A stretch of DNA of 64,000 nt from Owenia fusiformis (Eukaryota > Annelida > Polychaeta > Sabellida > Oweniidae), in NCBI GenBank assembly GCA_903813345.2, contig CAIIXF020000009.1, positions 37,191,759 through 37,255,758 of the forward strand. Direction: 5' to 3'. The first letter of the stretch is position 1. Every line of letters starts with the position of its first letter. The position numbers were made by a program, and so were the translations under genes. The notes under the pieces were generated by a model, which saw nothing but the letters and a program-made list of their open reading frames with translations, ran no database searches and was not told where the DNA came from. Positions 48,701-60,700 of the stretch are shown in pieces.

Positions 48701-51700
48701 AGATATTCCATAAATATCCTCCAAGAGAACCTCAAAAAGTATTGAGATCTCTGCTCAAGACATTGCTCTTTTCAATGCCTTTTTAACTTGATATCCAGCC
48801 TGACTGGCAGCCGTTTAAAGCTGCGGGGGATGGCCAAACTCTCTTTTAAAACTTGGTTCAAATTATGTATTATTTTCTATCATCCATCTTCACCTTTTCA
48901 CACTCTAAGAACAATTAAATGCTCTTTCCAATGGTATATAGTATGCATGTGTACCTCTTCTAGTTTATGCTGGGGATAGGGGGCACAACGCCATTTGACA
49001 CCCTGTAGATGGCAAATGTGCAGTTTATATGTGGTATTTTCTCTCTTTTACATTTTCTTTATATTGTCACAAAACTCCTACTGTATTGCATTTACTGTAT
49101 TGCATTTTTAAGGTTTAACCAATTTTAAGGTTTACATACAACTTGCCCCTTTTGTTTAGATTAAAAGAGACTTGGAAAGAGAACTGCAATATAGTCTAAT
49201 GATTGATATGTTAAATGTATGTATATACCTGTGCCATCTTTTTATGTCTGTATAAATGTAAAACTGTAACATTACTACTGTTGTACTTGTGTTTGATAAG
49301 GGATTTATACATTAAGGTTCACAATTATAAAATCAGACACAAAATTTGTTATCACATCGGCATTATGAACTGTACTGAAGCATAATTTTTACAACATTTA
49401 TTCTGATTATGTTTTTTAATGTTCTTTCATTCACATTATTTTATTCAGACATAATTATGTATGTAATAATTACAGTGTTCGCGCTAGCCATTTAAATATC
49501 TGAGTCCCAGGGACACAACAGATTTGAAAAATGTGAGTCCCGTCTAATTTTTTTTGCGTCCCTCATATTTTGTTATTAAAGTGAAAGTGAAGTGGGCGAT
49601 AATAGAATGCTTACGCTAAAACAGGATAAAGTGACATATATTGTAATTCTATGAATTCTCCCGATAAATATCTATCATTTGGTCCTTTTCACACAATTCT
49701 TTACTAATGTTATACCAAAATTCTCCGAAATGAATGAAAGAAATACTCAAATTAAGAGTTGTTTTCACATTTTACCAACCACCGATCTTCAAGGTCGTGT
49801 CAAGGTCGTGAACTTTTTGTTTCTTTTTATAACATTTCTCCTTACTCTGACGACTTTTGGATGAAAAACGTTGATCTATCATTAAATAATAATTATATTG
49901 ATGTACAACATTAGATCGGTATCTAACGGTTCCTAGTGGAAGTAAGCTTAACTAAGATTATCGTGAAAAACAAGTCTCAATTCTCAATTTTGAAACTAAT
50001 GTTTGCGTACAACAGATTGTCCAGCTTCGGTATACTCCGGAATGACTCGGAGGGCACCATAGCCAATCAAATGCTGTGTTTCAGACTAGAAACCCCGCGA
50101 ATATACTGAGACACTCCGGTAGCCAATCAGATTTGCCGACATAAACATTATTGAGATCAAGGAAGTAGACGATTTGAAAATTCTTCAGAAAATCATGTTT
50201 TATCACTTCTACGCTGCAGTAAAAGTTACTTGATGGTGGTGTAGAATCTTTGCGTCCCAGGGACGTAAGTTATTTCTGATTTTCCCGTCCGACCTCTTGA
50301 AATTTCTGTAAAAACGAGAAAAAACGGCGTCAATGTGAACACTGAATTATGTATGTACTATTAATTATTACCACCTTGCCGGGCCAGTTCTATGGGTTTT
50401 AGTGCTAGTTTAGAGGCATTCATTTTACTATATCGACCTGAGCAATATGTGACGTCATAGTGGCGGTTCATACTGCCGGTCGAGAATGCAATTCTTGACT
50501 GGCAATTTTCCCAGGGAAATTAGATATCGTTCAGTGCGCAAGATTTTCTTGCTGTTTCAGTCCTGGTCATTAACGGTGGTAATAATACTAATAACGTCAT
50601 TTCTGAGGGCAATATAGTGAAATATTGCACTTTGAAATGACGTTATTGTACTATTAGAATCTGAGTTGGAACTAGTTTGCTTCAAAAGATTTACCTAGAG
50701 ACCAATTAACATGTACAGCACATATTAAATCCTCTCAGGAAATATATTTTAGAGTAGTCTGCATCCTTAAAATTACATGTTTGTTTGTTTTGCTTCATAT
50801 ACAGGGTGGGCCAAAAAAGCATGTTTTTGGCGGTAACATTTTTAATAATGCATGGATTTTCATAATATTTTTCGTGGATTTACAGGAATTACTTTTGCAA
50901 TTGATCCAAAGAGGGATAAATAGTCTTAAAGGTTAGGGGTCTTTATAAAAAATTCTCGGGATAATTTTCAAAGCAAACAATTTGAAGTCCATGGAATATG
51001 CAATTATTACAGCATATTATTTAAAACATAACTTCTGTACTTTTAAACTTAAGTCATGCTAAAAATTTTGCTGACAAGCAATGGCTCAATGCAGTCCTGA
51101 ATATTGTAGCCTATCACAAAAAGTTTCATTTTTCAAGGATTCAAAAATGCAGAAAAGGTCTGCACCTTTATTATTTCAGAGTGAGTATTTTATTTTATGG
51201 CTTCAATCATTACTCGTTCTCTTAATGTAGCATTCCCATCCAATCCCAAATCATGAATAATTCTAGCATTATTTGCTTTCATTGTCTTTTTGCATGTTAT
51301 TGGTTGCCATGATAAATATTTCTTCGCCATTTCTGTGAAGTGTATTAAATATTTTTATCCCAACGAACGAAGTTCGGTAGGGATATAGTGAAGCCCTCCG
51401 TCCGTCCGTCCGTCAGTCCGTCAGTCTGTCAGTCCGTCGCTTTAAAAATGACGGGACTTTTTCACAAAAATCATAAATTTTTCATTCTAAACCAAAGTAA
51501 TTAATATTATTGTTTGAAATTTTGGTAGTATATTCGCAACATCTATCTATTTCACATATATTCCGTGTTTTTCATCCTGACCCCCATGGGCCGTGTATGG
51601 GGGGTCAGGAAAACAGAAATTTTCGCTAATTTTTAGATTTTTCTGAAGTATGGCTTTATTAAACTCAAATGAAAGGATTAAGAGTAGATTGCAAATATTG

Positions 51701-54700
51701 TATCATTTTTCTGATTCGAGCCTCGTAAAATTCAAAATGGCCGTCTAATGTACGATTTCGCAATAATTTTTCGATCCCTTCAAAGTATGGCTATATAATA
51801 CTCAAATTGAAGGAATTTTGGAGTAGATCACAATTATGGTAATATTTTTCAGATTTGTACCTCAGAAAATTCAAAATGGATTTTTTCAAGATGGCCGCCG
51901 CTTTAAAAATGGCGGGACTTTTTCGCAAAAATCATAAATTTTTCATTCTAAACCAGAGTAATTAATATTATTGTTTGAAATTTTGGTAGTATATTCGCAA
52001 CATCTATCTATTCCACATATATTCAGTGTTTTTCATCCTGACCCCCAGGGGCCGTGTATGGGGGGTCAGGAAAACAGAAATTTTCGCTAATTTTTAGATC
52101 TTTCTGAAGTATAGCTTTATTATACTCAAATCAAAGGCAATTAAGAGTAGATTGCAAATATTGTATCTTTTTTCTGATTCGAGCCTCGTAAAATTCAAAA
52201 TGGCCGTCTAATGTACAATTTCGCAATAATTTTTCGATCCCTTCAACGTATGGCTATATAATACTCAAATTGAAGGAATTTTGGAGTAGATCACAATTAT
52301 GTATTATTTTTCAGATTTGTACCTCAGAAAATTCAAAATGGCTGCTTTGCAGGAATTCGCAATTCTAAAATCTAAATTTTTCAATTTTAACCAAAGTAAT
52401 GAGTATGATTGATTGGAATTCGGTAATTGATATTTTGTTCGTTGGGATTTGCTACTCCGCGGAGTTGCCATCATCTAGTATTACTTGAAAAATTCTGATG
52501 TCGAAACTTGACCACATTTGATGAGGAAATCTTTGTCTTCATCTTGGAGTTCAAAATCTGTTGTTCTGATATAGTCTGTGTTTATTCCAATAGTCCTTTC
52601 CATATCACGTTCCTTCATGTAAAGCTGTTTTAGGTTAACGTCAAGCATTTCCTGGAATGCAGACAGGAAGCCTGTAACCGTATCAACGTCGTCTCTTATG
52701 GACATCCGTTGCATGTAACACATAAATGCGACACTTTTCTTCTCCATGAAATGAATAAATTCATGAAATGAGATTTCACCGTCATTATTGATGTCAATTT
52801 CGTTGAATATTGTTTCCAAAGAGCTGTCTGAAAACAATGCTTTGGAGTGATTTTCGTTAAATGTACTCTTATCTATCGCAAGGCGTAGTTCATTGATATT
52901 AACTGTGTCACTTCCATCAATATCACTGGTTCGGAGTGCTTGCCAGAATTCTCGCGCAGCTTCAAATATTTTGGCTCGTTTTTGCTCAATGACTCTTCGT
53001 GCATCCATATGCTTGCCATTCTTTTTGGCAAGAGGAGTGTTTGGTCGTTTAACGTGAACTCGTCTTTCCTCAAATGATTGCATCATGTATTCCGATTCAT
53101 CGCCAGAGTAGAGAAGTAGTCCCAGAGTTTTCGTATTGTGTTCCCTGAACATATTTTCCTTGGTTGTGCTACTCATATTCTCTAGTCTTCTGAAGAAACT
53201 ATCTTTAGGATCCATCGAGAGGTACCACCCATCAAAGCAATGTATCGGGTAGTTGCAGAGTACCCCACCATCTATATAACAATGTTTTATACCATGTCGC
53301 TCCAAGATCACAGGCTGAACCATACCTGGTAATGCGGCAGACATACGAACAGCCAAAGCAATCGATACATCAGGGGTAGTTTTTGGATGGAAATATTCAA
53401 CACTCATCGTGGTCAGATTTGTGACTATAATGCACAGTTCTCTACCTGACTTCTCGTAAAGCTCCATGAATGATAGCTTAGGATTCCCAAACTTCTTTTC
53501 AGCATAAAACTGGCATATCGTCTCTACTCTCTTCCCTGGATGCCAGCCTTTATGTCTGATCAGATTCCACAATAAAGAAACGATTCCAAATTTTGCATCT
53601 AAAAATGTCTGGGGACTTTCCCGTCTCGCGATATCCTCAATCTCCGAAGAAGAATATCCAAATGCGAGAAGTGTTGCCATCATGGCTCCCGCGCTGGAAC
53701 CAGCATATCTATAAAGATTTGAGAAGATTCCTTTTTCATCGAGAATCTTAATAGCTCCACAGTAAGCAAGTCCTTTGTTTCCTCCACCCTCTAGTATGAG
53801 ATTTGTGTAGTCATAGGGGCAAGGTTTCTCTTTAACAAATAGTTCACCTTCAGGAGCTAAGGATGTTTTAGTGGGATTGCCTAGAAACAAATGAAAATAA
53901 AATCATTGTTATTATCGTAGGAGATTCTTATAGAATTAGTTTAAACAACATTTTATGTGTTCTTATTTTTATGATCTGTTACTGCATGCTATTCATTATT
54001 TATTTATTATTTCAATATACAACCTATAAGGCTCTACAACCAATTAGTTTTTTGGCATGCTGATTAATTTTAAAGTAGGCTTTTTGGATTTTCTGTCTCA
54101 AAACATAATCTGCAAGTAAAGCAAGGAAAACCCAATCCTCACTGATAACAATTTATTAATGATGAGTCATGATTATGTCAAATTTTAATCTCAGCTTATT
54201 AAAGTTAACATTGCCCGTATTGTTGTTATTTGTCTCAAGGGTGTTATATAAATGTTGTCTACTCCATAATGTTGTTTTCAATATTTTACAAATACTTACT
54301 TGATTGAGTTGTGTTTTTTCTTGCATTTACGGGGGCTTCAGTAGATTCAATGCCATCATGTTTCTTGAGAAGACTCTCTTTCACATCAGCATCTTCTGCT
54401 CCCCCACATGCATCAGTTGTCTCATTCACTTCATTTATGACAGGATCTTCATGTATGGCTTGCAGGTCCACAGCATCATCAGAAGTTGGCTGGTATTTGT
54501 TTGTCTTTGAATTTGAGGCGCCCATTTTCCTATTCAATGTTAACGGTCCTGGAAAAAGTTAGGCTATTGTTGAAAACCAGACAAAGTCTACTATCCTGCG
54601 GAAAATAAAGAATAAATAATGAAGAAATATAATGGTTTTTGTTCTATAATGAAATTGCGTGGATTGCCCGACTCCATGGAGCATTAATTATTCAGTGTTG

Positions 54701-57700
54701 CCTTTTTAGAGGTCTGAATCATTTATTGATCACCCGACACCCTTTCAGCATGATTGATAAATAATTCCAGATTCATTCATCTTGTCCATTTTTCATCTAA
54801 GCAATGTTTATAGAGTTTATTTTCTATGAGGAATTGAGTATGACTTTTATACTGAGGGCAAATTTTCCAAGGCACAAAGAGAATTAAGGGAAATATCATA
54901 TAAACTGAGGTGTAAAACAAAAAAATTATTAGAATTTAGTCTCTTCTGTCCCACCAAAACTAATTCAAAATATTAAAGCATCTCAGAACAATAAAATGAG
55001 ACAAAATGTTTTAGCATTTCATTATTGCTACATAGTGAATATGAGTGACAGAATAATAGAATAAAGCAAGTCATCATGTTTCGCTTTTTTATAAAGGTCA
55101 GGCCCGTTACCAGGGGGGAACCCCCCCTGGCCAAAAATTCTTTCAAAATAATGCAGTTTTTCACCATTCTGAGCACTTTTTCAGTGATTTTGGCCATTTT
55201 TGGACCAAAATTGTGAAAAGTTAACCCCCCTGGAATTTTCCAAAAAGTGGAGGCCCCCTTGGCAAATCCTGGCTACAGGCCTGTAGGTGAACATCTTTGA
55301 AATTTGACCATAGTTGATATAATAGATACTGCCTAGCTGAATGAATGATCTCACCAAATGAGCTGTAAAGGAAATCATACCAACTGTTAGGTTAATAAGA
55401 TATCACATTCCAAAGGCCTTGAATTCTACCAAGAATTCTAACTTACTAATCATTGCTCCCTTCACGGAATGAATTTTACCAAGTATGAAGTACATGTATA
55501 CATGTATGTCGTTCACAAAGTATGATTTATTTGTATTTTTAGCTATAAATATTGCAGATTACAGATTTGACACCAATAGCTTGATGCGAAAACAGTTATC
55601 CATTATTTTTGTGAAAGTAGGTCATATTTGTATCCACATAATGTCATAAAGTGGTCATGCAAATATTTGTTTTATATGGTTATTTAGATGTCATTTTATA
55701 CATACTGTATACATAATAGGAATTTCTCATTTAACTCAAATCTATTTACTGAATGTGTGTATACCCCACCTGTTTTCTTAACTATTTTCCAGTTTCACCT
55801 GTTGTACCACTTTACTTCTCAATAGTAATAGATTCAAGTCCCAAAATAATTAAAATTGGATTTTTTATATTTTCTAACAATTAGCCTTGAATTTTCTGTC
55901 TACATCGTGGCAATTGTTGTATTGATTGTAATTAAGTTTTATTGTCATTTAATCCATGACTATCCAGTTTATTCCCATCTTTATAATTATTTCAGAATAT
56001 CGATCGGTATAATTTAATCGGTTTAATTTTTACTCTATTTCTTTGATGGCCAATTTTGTTAATTAGATCCATTATATGTTCATCCTCTAGAGTTCCCTAT
56101 ATGTTATGATGTCTTGTATTGTTGTCATTCTTCAGTTCACAGGTGTTGTAGGCTCAGTTCATCCTGTACTACAAGTTCCTGCGTCATTTCATCTCAAGCT
56201 CTGCAAAGGAGCATGTACATATGCAGTATAGTCTAGTGTATCATCTTCAACCTGTTCTGAGTTCTCTATTTTCAAATAACAGTTATTTTTGCAGTCAGTT
56301 TACGATTAACCTTGCTTTTGAGATGCCTTGAATGTACCTTTACATTGGGGTGCTGTCTTGTGCACAGCCTCGGAATTTATGGCATTAGCTAATTAGACCT
56401 TGTGAATAATAAAGTATTGCCATTTCTTGAGTCTGTGTATGAAACTGTATTCTGGTTTCAGGGTTTGGCTCATATATCAAATTGAACTGCAACAAATTCC
56501 TCTCAAAATCAGCTGCATGATCCGATCCCCGAGAGGGATATACATTTTAGTAGTCTTGTACAATTGCTAAGCTATTGATAAACTGCTGTCAACATTTCTC
56601 TTCAACAGAAGTTATTTCATTGTACATAAACTCATTATCTAATCAACTGATAATCTCATTTGTTGCTTTGCTAAGCGATGGGGAGAGTATACCAGAAGTG
56701 TAGAGTGATATAATGCCTATCCTCGATATTGCTGCTGATTTAATTAGTGGCTTAAAGGGGCAGTCAAGGATAAAGTTCTGAAAATTTTTCAAATCTTTTT
56801 GTTCACAATTGTTTTAAAATTTTTATAACTAAGGTCATAAGAGACATATTGCTATTTTAATTGAAGTGATTGCATCCAACATTTTATACTCTTTATCCTT
56901 TGTTGTTGTTTAAGCAAAACAAATTGAGCAAACATTTTGGCCTATCACTCCTTTAAGAATTTAGCTTCAACCATTTTCATTTTCAAACAACTTGATCCAA
57001 AATATTGAAATTTCTCGATCACATTTTTATAATAAACCATGTTCTAGAAACAATAATTACCCAGCATTTTATGTTTCCATAAAGAACCCTTTAAAACCTA
57101 TAATATTTTCTTCTGTTTTCATTCAGGCTAGTATAATAAGGTCATATAAGAATTTAATTAATGAACTGCCACAAAAAGATTAATCGTAACATGGAATGGT
57201 AATTTAGAGCAATTATACAACAAAGCAAACACAACATTCCCATTGCTAGAGTTCTATAGAAGTTTGTTCAATAATGGTGCATAAATATCCTTGAGGGAGC
57301 TTGAAGATGTAATAAACCTGTTTTACTTGATTTGTAGATTATGTTTATACTACCTTACTGTATGAAGACCACACTTTACGATGGCGAACCATCAACGCTT
57401 TCAAATGTTTATTTTGTCATTGTTGGGGATATAAAGTCAGCAGATACCTGTTTTCATGACAATCTGATTTCAACTTAACAACAACTTTGTCACGTCACAG
57501 TAAGTGACACGAATTTAAAATGATGCATCTAGGCCAATTTGATTTATTTTGTAAAGGGTGTATCAGTTAAGTGAGTAAATCAAACAAGTCCTCTCTTGTA
57601 ATTTGAGGGCTATTTGGATTATATGATGTGGAACATGGTCCTTTCTTGATCATATTATGCTTTTGTAATTCCAGGGCTATGTGGATGATATGATGTGGAA

Positions 57701-60700
57701 CATGGTCCTTTCTTGATCATATTATACTCTTGTAATTCCAGGGCTATGTGGATGATATGATGTGGAACATGGTCCTTTCTTGATCATATTATGCTCTTGT
57801 AATTCCAGGGCTATGTGGATGATATGATGTGGAACATGGTCCTTTCTTGATCATATTATACTCTTGTAATTCCATTGCTATGTGGATGATATGATGTGGA
57901 ACATGGTCCTTTCTCTTGTAATTCCAGGGCTATGTGGATGATATGATGTGGAACATGGTCCTTTCTCTTGTAATTCCAGGGCTATGTGGATGATATGATG
58001 TGGAACATGGTCCTTTCTTGATCATATTATACTCTTGTAATTCCAGGGCTATGTGGATGATATGATGTGGAACATGGTCCTTTCTTGATCATATTATGCT
58101 CTTGTAATTCCAGGGCTATGTGGATGATATGATGTGGAACATGGTCCTTTCTTGATCATATTATACTCTTGTAATTCCATTGCTATGTGGATGATATGAT
58201 GTGGAACATGGTCCTTTCTCTTGTAATTCCAGGGCTATGTGGATGATATGATGTGGAACATGGTCCTTTCTCTTGTAATTCCAGGGCTATGTGGATGATA
58301 TGATGTGGAACATGGTCCTTTCTTGATCATATTATACTCTTGTAATTCCAGGGCTATGTGGATGATATGATGTGGAACATGGCCCTTTCTTGATCATATT
58401 ATGCTCTTGTAATTCCAGGGCTATGTGGATGATATGATGTGGAACATGGTCCTTTCTTGATCATATTATACTCTTGTAATTCCAGGGCTATGTGGATGAT
58501 ATGATGTGGAACATGGTCCTTTCTTGATCATATTATACTCTTGTAATTCCAGGGCTATGTGGATGATATGATGTGGAACATGGTCCTTTCTTGATCATAT
58601 TATGCTCTTGTAATTCCAGGGCTATGTGGATGATATGATGTGGAACATGGTCCTTTCTTGATCATATTATACTCTTGTAATTCCAGGGCTATGTGGATGA
58701 TATGATGTGGAACATGGTCCTTTCTCTTGTAATTCCAGGGCTATGTGGATGATATGATGTGGAACATGGTCCTTTCTTGATCATATTATACTCTTGTAAT
58801 TCCAGGGCTATGTGGATGATATGATGTGGAACATGGTCCTTTCTTGATCATATTATACTCTTGTAATTCCAGGGCTATGTGGATGATATGATGTGGAACA
58901 TGGTCCTTTCTTGATCATATTATGCTCATGTCATTCCAGGGCTATGTGGATGATATGATGTGGAACATGGTCCTTTCTTGATCATATTATACTCTTGTAA
59001 TTCCAGGGCTATGTGGATGATATGATGTGGAACATGGTCCTTTCTTGATCATATTATGCTCTTGTAATTCCATTGCTATGTGGATGATATGATGTGGAAC
59101 ATGGTCCTTTCTTGATCATATTATGCTCTTGTAATTCCAGGGCTATGTGGATGATATGATGTGGAACATGGTCCTTTCTTGATCATATTATGCTCTTGTA
59201 ATTCCAGGGCTATGTGGATGATATGATACAGGATATTGTTGACTGTATGACATGGGTACAAGATGACATAGAAAAATTTGGCGGAAATAAGGTACTGCGC
59301 ATTATGTAATTTTTTGTTCACGTGCTTGTTTTAGTCACCATCTAAACAAAGAAAGTTTACTCTAACAATGATTTGGTCTTAAAAAAGAAGAATCCATTAT
59401 CACTTTACATATCGAATTAATTTTCATGTATAAGAAACAGTAAAAGAATGTGGAATTTCAACTTATTCTCATGTAATGCTCAGATGTAATTTTAATTAGG
59501 ATAAAGTTAGGTGTAGACAGGAATTGATATTTTCAAATAATTACAATTTTCAGCAAAATCTGATTCTGTTGGGCCACTCTGCTGGTGCCCACCTTTGTGT
59601 GATGTCCGTGCTGGAACTAGTAATGAAACGCCTGGCACATGATATACCCCTGCCAAAGTTCAGCACACCTGGCATACCTGGACGCCTTCCTCCCAGCACA
59701 GTCCGTCAGACGAACTCTGAATCAATTCACTTTGAAGACCAGTATTTCAATGGTGATAATGATACCAATGATGAGGGTGAAGATAGGCCAGTTGATAAGA
59801 AGGACAGCTCTGGGTCATCTCAAAGTGATTTTCTTGTCTTAGATGATAAAGATGAAGAATCGTCCTCTTCCACAGCAAAAAGGCTGCAAAGTATAGAAAG
59901 TGGTACTTCTAGTATAGAACAGTTAGATCTAAGTGCTAGTATGACAGAGACTCTAGCAGCAGACACAAGCCAACTGGCTTCAACAACATCATCTTTCATT
60001 CTTCTAGAACCTGAAAAAGATGATAACAACATGGGTCAAGACCCTGAGAAAGATGTATTCACAGGACATGATGAGGACAAACCCAAGGAGGAGGAAAACT
60101 CATCAGATGATGTAGATAATCAAGATGTTTCATTACTAACAGAGACAAAAGATCAAGGTGAACAGAGGGATGAGGATCAAGGAGGCGGTGACAATGGAGA
60201 GAGTACTTCTGACCCTTCTGAGCACACAACGCCACCTATTATAGTCCAAGCTGCCACACCACTTACTGAGACAGGAGGGATGTCAGCTATGGGAGAGGCC
60301 TCATGCAGTGAACAACCTCTTGTTGATGCCTTGTCCTCAGTAAAAGCTGTTATAGGTAAGAGTTCTAATGCCACTTGGATTTATGAAATGCAACATCAAT
60401 ATTTACATTGGCACCATGTTAAATGCCATAAATTGTATGTACAGTAATGTGATATTAACAATATTTGATAGTTTTGGAAAGCTGCATTTTTTCAGCAGTT
60501 TTACAAATGGTAAATTCTGATAAAAAGATGGCATGAGAGCCTGAACAAAAACTAACGGAAAACAAAATTTTATCAAAATTAACATTTTGTTTAGTATGAG
60601 TGTATGAGAAAAAAAAACTAAATTATGGTGAATGTTAGCCTAATATGACTTGCAATCCATGCATTAAACAAGAATATTTGTTTTTTATTTAGGATTAGCA

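Noticed and set aside
50803-50850. CAGGGTGGGCCAAAAAAGCA, a mariner-type element end
   Set aside because: No matching inverse end with TA was found in the next 600 bp, so only a possible fragment; the same goes for CAGGGTGAGCCAAAAG at 2787.
54304-54562. Plus-strand frames opposite the first patatin exon
   Set aside because: Antisense shadows of the patatin coding exon.
57675-59208. Regular repeats that look CRISPR-like
   Set aside because: The units are contiguous and near-identical with no unique spacers, and the unit is clearly a copy of a eukaryotic splice junction.
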